This document shows, one piece after another, positions 8,221 to 15,912 of a DNA stretch of 23,460 bases. Positions within the stretch are counted from its first letter, which is position 1. Each line of letters opens with the position of its first letter. The position numbers were made by a program, and so were the translations under genes. Origin of the DNA: Rhizobium sp. Q54. Lineage in GTDB: Bacteria; Bacteroidota; Bacteroidia; Flavobacteriales; Flavobacteriaceae. Below the pieces are notes generated by a model. The model had not been told where the DNA came from. It saw nothing but the letters and a program-made list of their open reading frames with translations, and ran no database searches. The stretch spans positions 1 through 23,460 of the forward strand of contig CALPLL020000003.1 of assembly GCA_943324395.2 (NCBI GenBank), written 5' to 3'.

Positions 8221-10392
8221 ATGAAATTTATTTACAGATTAACTTTATTAGTTCTATTCGCCACTTTTTCAGTTTTAGGCCAACAAAAAATAACCATTGA
8301 GTCTATATATTCAGGTGCTTTTAGAGCAAAAGGAATGGATGATTTACAAGCATTAAAAAATACAAATCAATATACTGTTTTGAATTTTGATCGTGCCTCA
8401 AGAAGTTCTCAAATTGACTTGTACGATTTTGCAACTCTTAAAAAAGTGGCTACTTTAATAGATTCTAAAGACCATAAAGCTCTTGAAGGAATTGACAGTT
8501 ACACATTCAGTTCCGATGAAAAAACAATTTTAATTGCTAATAATTCTGATCAAATATTTCGTCATTCTTTTGTTGCTAATTATTTTTTATATGATATAGC
8601 TTCCAAAAAATTAACGCCTTTATTTGATTATAAAATTCAAGAACCTACCTTTTCACCTGATGGAACTAAAATTGCTTTTGCAAAAGAAAATAACCTGTTT
8701 ATTTATGACATCGCTTCTAAAACAACAAAACAAATAACTTCAGATGGTAAGAAAAATGCAGTTATCAATGGAATTACGGATTGGGTTTACGAAGAAGAAT
8801 TTGCATTTGTAAGAGCATTCGACTGGAGTGGAGACAGCAAAAAACTAGCTTATATTCGATTTGATGAAAGTCAAGTTCCAGAATTTTCGATGTCAATGTT
8901 TCAAAAGGATTTGTATCCTAAAATAGAAACATTTAAATATCCAAAAGCAGGTGAAAAAAATTCGGAAGTTTCCCTTCATATTTATGATGTTGCTTCTGCA
9001 AATACCAAAAATATCGACTTAGAAAAGTACTCCGATTTTTATATCGCTAGAATGAAATGGACAAACGACAGCAATGTTCTTTGTGCTCAAATATTAAACC
9101 GTCATCAAGATAATTTAGATTTACTTTTTGTAGATGGAACTTCAGGAACTACAAAGGTTGTTTTGAATGAAAAAGACAAAGCCTATGTTGATGTAACAGA
9201 TAATCTAACATTTTTAAAAGACAATAGTTTCATTTGGACAAGTGAAAAAGACGGTTTCAATCATATTTATTTATATGATAAAAACGGAAAACTTAAAAAT
9301 CAAGTTACCAAAGGAAATTGGGAAGTAACGAATTACTATGGTTTTGACGAAAAAAACCAAACTATTTTTTATCAATCTGTAGAAAACGGTTCTATCAATA
9401 GAGACGTTTACAGAATTGGATTAAATGGCAAAAACAAAGTTAGATTGTCATCTAAAACAGGAACAAGCAACGCTACTTTTAGTCCGAATTTTCAATATTT
9501 CATCACTACTTTTTCAAATGCAACACAGCCAACTACCTATACTTTAAATGATGCTAAAAACGGAAAAGAAATTCAAGTAATTGAAAACAATGAAGCTTTA
9601 GCAAATAAAATAAAAGCATATAACTTGCCTTCAAAAGAGTTTTTTGTTTTAAAAACAGAAAAAGGAAATGAATTGAATGCTTGGATTTTGAAACCTAAAA
9701 ATTTTGATCCTAATAAAAAATACCCAGTATTTATGTACCAATATTCAGGTCCAGGATCGCAACAAGTTAATAACGATTGGAACTCAACTGACGATTATTG
9801 GTTCATGATGTTAACACAACAAGGTTACATTGTAGCTTGCGTTGATGGACGTGGAACAGGATTTAAAGGTTCCGAATTCAAAAAAGTAACGCAAAAAGAA
9901 TTAGGTAAATACGAAGTGGAAGACCAAATTGATGCTGCCAAAGTAATCGGGAATTATCCGTTTGTAGATAAAACAAGAATCGGTATTTTTGGCTGGTCAT
10001 ATGGTGGTTTTATGGCTTCCAACTGTATTATGAAAGGGAATGATATATTTAAAATGGCGATTGCAGTTGCTCCCGTTACCAATTGGAGATTTTATGACAG
10101 TATTTACACCGAAAGATACATGCAAACTCCAGCTGAAAATGCAAGTGGATACGATGAAAACTCTCCAATTAATCACGTTGATAAATTAAAAGGTAAATTT
10201 CTTTTAATTCATGGTTCCGGTGACGATAATGTTCATGTACAGAATTCAATGCAAATGATGGAAGCATTAATTCAAGCCAACAAACAATTTGATTCCCAAA
10301 TTTATCCTGATAACAATCACGGAATTTACGGTGGAAAAACAAGAATTCAGTTGTATAATAAAATGACAAATTTTATTTATAACAATTTATAG
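8221..10392 (+). CDS. Dipeptidyl peptidase 4 (S9B serine peptidase), periplasmic
   Basis: A secreted peptidase of 723 residues that should remove N-terminal X-Pro or X-Ala dipeptides from oligopeptides. A signal peptide covers residues 1-20 (ending VLG before QQK). A DPPIV_N beta-propeller spans roughly residues 95-450, with the DWVYEEEF motif (187-194) whose Glu pair binds the substrate amino terminus. The alpha/beta-hydrolase domain (about 520-723) carries GWSYGG with Ser593, Asp668 in HGSGDDNVH, and His700 in DNNHGIYGG. Those three numbers equal the ones known for P. gingivalis DPP4, which supports the ATG at 8221 rather than an in-frame ATG 81 bases upstream at 8140 that would put 27 non-signal residues in front. 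Three peptide transporter genes follow directly. Confidence 0.93.
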   Translation: MKFIYRLTLLVLFATFSVLGQQKITIESIYSGAFRAKGMDDLQALKNTNQYTVLNFDRASRSSQIDLYDFATLKKVATLIDSKDHKALEGIDSYTFSSDEKTILIANNSDQIFRHSFVANYFLYDIASKKLTPLFDYKIQEPTFSPDGTKIAFAKENNLFIYDIASKTTKQITSDGKKNAVINGITDWVYEEEFAFVRAFDWSGDSKKLAYIRFDESQVPEFSMSMFQKDLYPKIETFKYPKAGEKNSEVSLHIYDVASANTKNIDLEKYSDFYIARMKWTNDSNVLCAQILNRHQDNLDLLFVDGTSGTTKVVLNEKDKAYVDVTDNLTFLKDNSFIWTSEKDGFNHIYLYDKNGKLKNQVTKGNWEVTNYYGFDEKNQTIFYQSVENGSINRDVYRIGLNGKNKVRLSSKTGTSNATFSPNFQYFITTFSNATQPTTYTLNDAKNGKEIQVIENNEALANKIKAYNLPSKEFFVLKTEKGNELNAWILKPKNFDPNKKYPVFMYQYSGPGSQQVNNDWNSTDDYWFMMLTQQGYIVACVDGRGTGFKGSEFKKVTQKELGKYEVEDQIDAAKVIGNYPFVDKTRIGIFGWSYGGFMASNCIMKGNDIFKMAIAVAPVTNWRFYDSIYTERYMQTPAENASGYDENSPINHVDKLKGKFLLIHGSGDDNVHVQNSMQMMEALIQANKQFDSQIYPDNNHGIYGGKTRIQLYNKMTNFIYNNL

Positions 10393-10413
10393 TAGTATAT
10401 TTAACGTTTTATA

Positions 10414-10435
10414 ATCAATCAAAAATCAATCAAAA
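10414..10435 (+). repeat. Perfect tandem repeat, 2 x 11 bases
   Basis: The unit ATCAATCAAAA occurs twice back to back (10414-10424 and 10425-10435) in the 66-base gap between the DPP4 gene and the first POT transporter, ending 23 bases before the ATG. It may be a regulator-binding site, or chance in an A-rich leader. Confidence 0.6.
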
Positions 10436-10458
10436 CTAAATTAAATAATAACAAAAAA

Positions 10459-12150
10459 ATGAGTGAAAAAGCAGTAAAAACAGGACATCCAAAAGGACTT
10501 TGGGTATTATTTGGAACCGAAATGTGGGAACGTTTCAATTTCTACGGAATGCGAGCCATCTTAACCTTGTTCTTAGTAAATTCATTGATGATGAAAGAAG
10601 AAGATGCATCATTAATTTATGGTGGATTTTTAGGACTTTGTTACTTAACGCCAATGTTAGGAGGATTTATTGCAGATCGATTCTTTGGAAATAGAAACTG
10701 TATTTTATTGGGTGGATTAATGATGGCAGTTGGACAATTTTTATTATTCACTAGTGCAAGTGTATTTGGAACAAATTTATCTTTGGCTAATACGTTAATG
10801 TGGTCAGCATTAGGAATTATCATTTTTGGAAATGGTTTCTTTAAACCAAATATTTCTTCCATGGTTGGAAGTTTATATCCAAAACAAGAAAAAACAAAGT
10901 TAGATACGGCATTTACTATTTTCTACATGGGAATTAATTTAGGAGCTTTCTTAGGCCAAACGATCTGTCCTTATTTAGGTGATGAAGTAGTAAATGGAGT
11001 TCAAAATGTTCACGCATTTAAATGGGGTTTCTTAGCAGCATCAATTGCAATGTTAATAGGGACTTTAGTATTTTATGTATTGAAAAATAAATATGTTGTA
11101 ACTCCTGATGGAAAACCTCTTGGTGGATTACCAAAATACAATGACACTTCAGATTATGAAGAAGGGGAGTCGCAAAGCGCAGTTTTTTCAAATAAATCTT
11201 TGATAGGAGCTGTAGTTGCTTTCATAGTATTGTTTATTGCATTTAGATTTATATTAGATGGAGATAATTTTATTAAAACCATAATCTATCCAATTATTTA
11301 TGCAAGTGGATTGACATTAGCTGGATTGATTGTATCTGATAGTTCGTTGACTAAAGTTGAAAGAGATAGAATTTTTGTAATTTATATCGTCGGATTTTTT
11401 ATCATATTTTTCTGGGCCGCTTTCGAACAAGCAGGTTCTTCTTTAACCTTTATCGCAGCAAATCAAACCGATAGAACTTTTATGTTTGGATGGCAAATGC
11501 CAGCTTCAATGGTTCAAGTTTTTAACGGAATTTTCGTTTTTGGTTTTGCATTGCCATTCAGTATTTTATGGGATAAATTAAGAGCTAATGGAAGAGAGCC
11601 ATTGTCAACGGTTAAGCAAGCCATAGGTCTAGGATTAATAGCATTGAGTTATTTCATTATTGCCTACAACGTAAAAGATCTAGGGAATAGCGGATTATTA
11701 GCTATCAAATGGTTAATACTATTGTATTTAATTCAAACTTTTGCTGAATTATGTTTGTCACCAATCGGATTATCATTGGTAGGAAAATTATCGCCAAAAC
11801 GTTTCGCCTCATTATTATTTGGAGTTTTCTTTTTATCCAATGCTGCAGGTTATGCTTTGTCTGGAACTTTAGGTTCAATTATGCCAGCAACAGGAGATAA
11901 ATTTTTGAAAGCTGAAAAGTTAGGAATCGATTTGCAAGGTGTTTTGGATAAAACAATAACTCCAACAGCGGAACAATTATCTATACTAGAACAAAATCAA
12001 ATTAGCCCAACGAACCCGGTTTTTGCTGGTTTTGAAATTCATAATTTATTTGAATTTTTCATGGTATTCGTTGTTTTAACAGGAGTTGCAGCATTGATTT
12101 TATTTGCGTTAACACCAGTAATTAAAAAGATGATGCACGGCATTAGATAA
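10459..12150 (+). CDS. POT-family proton-coupled peptide transporter (first of three)
   Basis: A 563-residue inner-membrane carrier of the proton-dependent oligopeptide transporter family (MFS fold), expected to import di- and tripeptides. The TM1 ExxERF motif is EMWERF at 21-26. GNGFFKPNISS (124-134) and FYMGINLGA (155-163) form the PTR2 signatures. TM7 carries FWAAFEQAGSS with the likely protonation residue Glu323, and TM10 carries AELCLSPIGLS with Glu429, the residue that binds the peptide amino terminus in structurally studied members. All key residues are therefore intact. It lies 66 bases after the DPP4 gene with no terminator between, so the two are likely co-transcribed. A strong terminator follows it. 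Confidence 0.93.
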   Translation: MSEKAVKTGHPKGLWVLFGTEMWERFNFYGMRAILTLFLVNSLMMKEEDASLIYGGFLGLCYLTPMLGGFIADRFFGNRNCILLGGLMMAVGQFLLFTSASVFGTNLSLANTLMWSALGIIIFGNGFFKPNISSMVGSLYPKQEKTKLDTAFTIFYMGINLGAFLGQTICPYLGDEVVNGVQNVHAFKWGFLAASIAMLIGTLVFYVLKNKYVVTPDGKPLGGLPKYNDTSDYEEGESQSAVFSNKSLIGAVVAFIVLFIAFRFILDGDNFIKTIIYPIIYASGLTLAGLIVSDSSLTKVERDRIFVIYIVGFFIIFFWAAFEQAGSSLTFIAANQTDRTFMFGWQMPASMVQVFNGIFVFGFALPFSILWDKLRANGREPLSTVKQAIGLGLIALSYFIIAYNVKDLGNSGLLAIKWLILLYLIQTFAELCLSPIGLSLVGKLSPKRFASLLFGVFFLSNAAGYALSGTLGSIMPATGDKFLKAEKLGIDLQGVLDKTITPTAEQLSILEQNQISPTNPVFAGFEIHNLFEFFMVFVVLTGVAALILFALTPVIKKMMHGIR

Positions 12151-12175
12151 TAATAAAAAATATTTTTATATCTTT

Positions 12176-12210
12176 CAAACCTACAAGAAATCCTTGTAGG
12201 TTTGTTTTTT
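12176..12210 (+). terminator. Rho-independent terminator between the first and second POT genes
   Basis: A perfect 12-bp stem CAAACCTACAAG (12176-12187) / CTTGTAGGTTTG (12193-12204) with a five-base loop is followed by six T residues. It starts 26 bases after the stop of the first transporter and ends only 13 bases before the ATG of the second. It lacks an A-run on its left side, so it is directed to the plus strand only. Confidence 0.88.
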
Positions 12211-12223
12211 TAAATCAAAAATT

Positions 12224-13882
12224 ATGTGGAAAAGTCATCCTAAAGCACTGCCTTACTTATTTTTATCTGAAATGTGGGAACGTTTTGGGTATTATTTAAT
12301 GATCGGAATTTTTACTTTGTACCTTAAAGATGTAGAAGCTGGATTTTCAATGACAGAGAAAGAAGCTTCCGATTTGTACGGGACTTTTATTGCGTTGGTA
12401 TTTTTAACCCCTTTCATTGGTGGATTAATTGCCGACCGATATCTTGGTTATAAAAAATCAATCGTAATAGGTGGAATAATGATGGGTGCTGGTTATTTTA
12501 TGATGGGAATTCATAGTTTGCCGATGTTATATCTTGCCATGACTTTAGTAATCGTTGGAAACGGTTTTTTTAAACCGAATATCTCTACTTTATTAGGTAA
12601 TTTCTATAATGAAGATCGATTCAAAGAAAAGAAAGATGAAGGATACAACATTTTTTACATGGGAATAAATGTTGGTGCTTTTATATGCAACTTTTTTGGT
12701 GCTGCTTTACAAATTTTACTCGGTTGGCAATATGCTTTTATGGCAGCAGGCCTAGGAATGTTTATTGGCGTTATTGTTTTTCTTTTAGGAACAAAACATT
12801 ATGGCGATAAAACAGATAAAAAAGGAATTCAAGAAGGGGATATGCCTTTTTCTAAAATTGTATTGTACATTTTATTTCCATCAGTGGTATTTGGTATTAT
12901 TGGCTGGTTAATTAAGGGAGTTCAATCAGATGTCAATCTGGATAGTGCCATTTTTGGTTCTGATAGTACGGATGCTTTTATTTTTGCATGTCTTCCAATA
13001 GTTTACTTTTATGGAAGCCTCTATTTTAAAGCTAAACCAGAAGAAAAAAGACCAATTGGAGCTTTGCTTTCTATTTTTGCTGTGGTGATTTTATTTTGGG
13101 CTGTTTTCAAATTAAATGGGTCGGCATTAAATACTTGGGCAGATAGATATACCGATAGACAAGTTACAGGAACAACACAGAAAGTATTTTCTACTTTAGT
13201 TCAATCAAAAGAAATAACGTATGAAAAAGCTTCAACAGAATTATATGATGATAAGTTTCGACTTCAAAAAGAAAACGGAGAAGTAAAAAAAGTTGTTGAT
13301 TATCCCGTTTATTTTAGAAATACTAAAAAAGAGACTTTACCTGATGAAGGGAGTACCATTAGCGTCTGGGTTACTAGTTTAAGCCAATCAATAAATCCAG
13401 GTTGGGTAATTATTTTGACACCTTTGGTAGTTGCTTTTTTTACCTTTTTAAGAAGCAGAAAGAAAGAGCCTTCAACGCCAACAAAAATCGCATTTGGTTT
13501 ATTAATTTCAGCATTATCTGTATTAGTAATGGTGGCAGCAGTTCACATTGGAAACAACGGAATGGAAAAAGTATCGGTTTGGTGGTTGGTTGCTAATTAT
13601 GGAATCATAACCATCGGGGAATTATTCCTAAGTCCAATGGGATTATCGATTGTTTCAAAATTATCACCAAAAAACATCACTGCCTTAATGATGGGCGGAT
13701 GGTTTTTATCCACCTCTATTGGGAATAAATTATCAGGTGTTTTAGCAAGTATGTGGGATCAATATGACGACAAAGCCAATTTCTTTTGGGTGAACTTCGG
13801 TTTATTGATGTTTGCAACCCTATTAATGTTTGCCTTAGTAAAAAACTTAAATAAAGTGATGAAAGACCACGGAATCAATTAA
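12224..13882 (+). CDS. POT-family peptide transporter, variant with altered TM7 and long periplasmic insert
   Basis: A 552-residue POT/MFS carrier. EMWERF is at 16-21, GNGFFKPNIS at 112-121, FYMGINVGA at 144-152, and the TM10 motif GELFLSPMGLS with Glu466 is present. Two points differ from its neighbours. The TM7 motif reads FWAVFKLNGS, so Lys296 and Leu297 stand where the other two copies have Glu and Gln, the Glu being a protonation site in studied POT proteins. A soluble stretch of about 90 residues (303-391), rich in Lys, Glu and Thr, then separates TM7 from the next helix; the first transporter has about 20 there. The ATG at 12224 lies 13 bases after a terminator. Peptide transport is the family expectation, but the coupling mode may differ. 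Confidence 0.88.
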   Translation: MWKSHPKALPYLFLSEMWERFGYYLMIGIFTLYLKDVEAGFSMTEKEASDLYGTFIALVFLTPFIGGLIADRYLGYKKSIVIGGIMMGAGYFMMGIHSLPMLYLAMTLVIVGNGFFKPNISTLLGNFYNEDRFKEKKDEGYNIFYMGINVGAFICNFFGAALQILLGWQYAFMAAGLGMFIGVIVFLLGTKHYGDKTDKKGIQEGDMPFSKIVLYILFPSVVFGIIGWLIKGVQSDVNLDSAIFGSDSTDAFIFACLPIVYFYGSLYFKAKPEEKRPIGALLSIFAVVILFWAVFKLNGSALNTWADRYTDRQVTGTTQKVFSTLVQSKEITYEKASTELYDDKFRLQKENGEVKKVVDYPVYFRNTKKETLPDEGSTISVWVTSLSQSINPGWVIILTPLVVAFFTFLRSRKKEPSTPTKIAFGLLISALSVLVMVAAVHIGNNGMEKVSVWWLVANYGIITIGELFLSPMGLSIVSKLSPKNITALMMGGWFLSTSIGNKLSGVLASMWDQYDDKANFFWVNFGLLMFATLLMFALVKNLNKVMKDHGIN

Positions 13883-13885
13883 ACT

Positions 13886-15397
13886 ATGGAAAAAGAACTT
13901 ACATTAGAACAAATTCAAAACTTCAAAGGAAAATATCCAAAACAACTTTGGTATTTATTTTTCAGTGAAATGTGGGAGCGTTTCAGTTTTTATGGAATGC
14001 GTGGAATGCTAGTAATTTTCATGGTAAATCAGTTAATGATGAACGATGAAGTGGCCAATTTACAATACGGAGCTACACAAGCTTTTGTTTACGCTTTCAC
14101 CTTTATTGGAGGACTTTTTGCCGATAAAATATTGGGATATAGAAAATCACTTTTTTGGGGAGGTTTACTAATGATTTTAGGAAGTGTAATTTTAGCAATT
14201 GACCCAAAACAATTTTTCTTTTTTGGAATAAGTTTTACCATTATTGGAACTGGTTTTTTCAAACCTAATATTTCAACAATGGTTGGAAAATTATACAAAG
14301 ACGATGATAATAGGAGAGACGCTGGGTTTTCTTTATTTTATGCAGGGGTTAATTTGGGTGCTTTAATAGGCGGTTATTTGTGCATTGCTGTTGCAAATGG
14401 ATCAATGTTTTCATCTATAATTCCAGAAAATTTAAGATGGAATGTTGCCTTCGGATTTGCCGCAGTTGTAATGCTAATCAGCTTATTGACATTTGTGCAA
14501 ACACAAAAAAGTCTTGGAGAAATAGGTATATCACCATTATTAGATCTTACTGATTCTAAACGAAAAACGTATGAATATTTAACTTATATCGGTTCAATAT
14601 TAATTATTCCAATAATAATTCTTTTAGTTTCAAATTCAGAATATACCGATATTTTTATGTTTATAATTGGACCTTGTTCCATTCTATATCTGATTTATGA
14701 AATGAGAAATTTCTCATTATCAGAAAATAAAAAATTAATTGCAGCGTTAGTTTTTATTGTCTTTTCCATTTTCTTTTGGGCATTTTTTGAACAAAGCGGT
14801 GGGTCACTGAGTCTTTTTGCTGCCAATAATTTGAATAATACCGTAATTGGAATTCCACTAGATCCTAACGGAGTAAATAATTCAGCAAATTCTTTATTTG
14901 TGATTATTTTCGCAGCTTTAGTTGGAATGGTTTGGCTTTGGTTGGGTAAATTTAAAATGGAGCCCAATACAATTGTTAAATTTGGATTGGCATTTTTATT
15001 TCTTGCAGGAGGATTTTGGATATTTTATTATACTAAGTTTTTCGCTGATGCAAATGGAATGACGTCACTAGATTTATTTACTTTTGGATGGTTTGTAATT
15101 ACCTTTGGTGAATTGTGTTTGTCGCCAATAGGAATGTCGATTATGACTAAATTATCTCCCGCTAAATTACAAGCTGTAATGATGGGAATGTGGTTTCTCG
15201 CAAGTGCTTATGGTCAATATTTCGCAGGTTTATTAGGCGCCAATATAGCAAGTGCATCAGAGAATGCTTCTAATGTAGACAAACTCAATATTTATGCCGA
15301 TGGCTATCAACAACTGGCTATTTATGCATTAATAGCAGGAGTAATTTTAATATTAATTTCACCTTTTGTAAAAAAATTAATGCAAGAAGTCAAATAA
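13886..15397 (+). CDS. POT-family proton-coupled peptide transporter (third of three)
   Basis: A 503-residue POT/MFS carrier. EMWERF is at 28-33, GTGFFKPNIS at 121-130, FYAGVNLGA at 151-159, TM7 FWAFFEQSGGS with Glu302, and TM10 FGELCLSPIGMS with Glu409. All canonical POT residues are intact, so it should behave as a normal proton-driven di/tripeptide importer. It begins 3 bases after the stop of the second transporter (TAA, CT, ATG), which indicates co-transcription and probable translational coupling. In motifs it resembles the first copy more than the second, lacking the long TM7-TM8 insert. A short hairpin follows its stop codon. Confidence 0.92.
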   Translation: MEKELTLEQIQNFKGKYPKQLWYLFFSEMWERFSFYGMRGMLVIFMVNQLMMNDEVANLQYGATQAFVYAFTFIGGLFADKILGYRKSLFWGGLLMILGSVILAIDPKQFFFFGISFTIIGTGFFKPNISTMVGKLYKDDDNRRDAGFSLFYAGVNLGALIGGYLCIAVANGSMFSSIIPENLRWNVAFGFAAVVMLISLLTFVQTQKSLGEIGISPLLDLTDSKRKTYEYLTYIGSILIIPIIILLVSNSEYTDIFMFIIGPCSILYLIYEMRNFSLSENKKLIAALVFIVFSIFFWAFFEQSGGSLSLFAANNLNNTVIGIPLDPNGVNNSANSLFVIIFAALVGMVWLWLGKFKMEPNTIVKFGLAFLFLAGGFWIFYYTKFFADANGMTSLDLFTFGWFVITFGELCLSPIGMSIMTKLSPAKLQAVMMGMWFLASAYGQYFAGLLGANIASASENASNVDKLNIYADGYQQLAIYALIAGVILILISPFVKKLMQEVK

Positions 15398-15399
15398 AT

Positions 15400-15415
15400 T
15401 TCCGATATTTCGGAA
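15400..15415. other. Short hairpin just after the third POT gene
   Basis: TTCCGA (15400-15405) pairs with TCGGAA (15410-15415) around a TATT loop, two bases after the transporter stop codon. No T-run follows, so it is not a convincing rho-independent terminator. It could be an RNA-stability element or an operator half-site pair ahead of the thioredoxin gene. Confidence 0.35.
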
Positions 15416-15448
15416 CTATTTAAAGATATTAATTTAATATTCATTGAA

Positions 15449-15910
15449 ATGAAAAAAACACTTATAGCATTATTGTTTATTCTTACTTCTTATGCAGTTG
15501 ATGCACAAGAGTTAGTTTGGAATAATAATCTTAAAAATTCTATTGAAATTTCTAAGAAAACTAAAAAACCATTATTACTTTTCTTTACAGGAAGTGATTG
15601 GTGTGGATGGTGTATCCGACTTCAAACAGAGGTTTTTAAAACACCAGAATTTGTAAAATGGGCGAATGAAAATGTTGTTTTAGTGGAATTGGATTTCCCA
15701 AGAAGAACCGTTTTAGCTCCAGAAATCACTGAGCAAAACAATCAATTGCAACAGTTTTTTGCCGTTCAAGGATATCCAACAGTATGGTTTGTAAATGCAA
15801 CTTTAAATGAAGGAAAAGTTAATATTGACAAACTAGGAAGCACAGGGTATTTGGCCGGAGGTCCTAAAGTATGGCTAGAAACTGCCAATGGTATTTTGAA
15901 AAAGAAATAA
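15449..15910 (+). CDS. Exported thioredoxin-family protein with CGWC active site
   Basis: A 153-residue protein with a signal peptide (residues 1-19, ending VDA before QELVW) and a thioredoxin fold. The redox motif is WCGWC with Cys52 and Cys55, preceded by LLLFFTGSDW, and the cis-Pro of the fold is Pro110 in GYPTVWFV. The CGWC dipeptide centre, with Trp instead of Pro, places it in the Thioredoxin_7-like group of periplasmic thiol-disulfide proteins instead of cytoplasmic thioredoxin (CGPC). It should act in the periplasm on disulfides of exported proteins; partner and direction (reductase or oxidase) are not evident. It follows the POT genes by 51 bases, which may be read-through or a separate promoter, and its terminator lies inside the opposite comEC gene. 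Confidence 0.85.
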   Translation: MKKTLIALLFILTSYAVDAQELVWNNNLKNSIEISKKTKKPLLLFFTGSDWCGWCIRLQTEVFKTPEFVKWANENVVLVELDFPRRTVLAPEITEQNNQLQQFFAVQGYPTVWFVNATLNEGKVNIDKLGSTGYLAGGPKVWLETANGILKKK

Positions 15911-15912
15911 AA

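Noticed and set aside
15400..15415. Hairpin after the third POT gene as a rho-independent terminator
   Set aside because: The stem is only 6 bp and no T-run follows, so it is listed only as a hairpin of unknown role.
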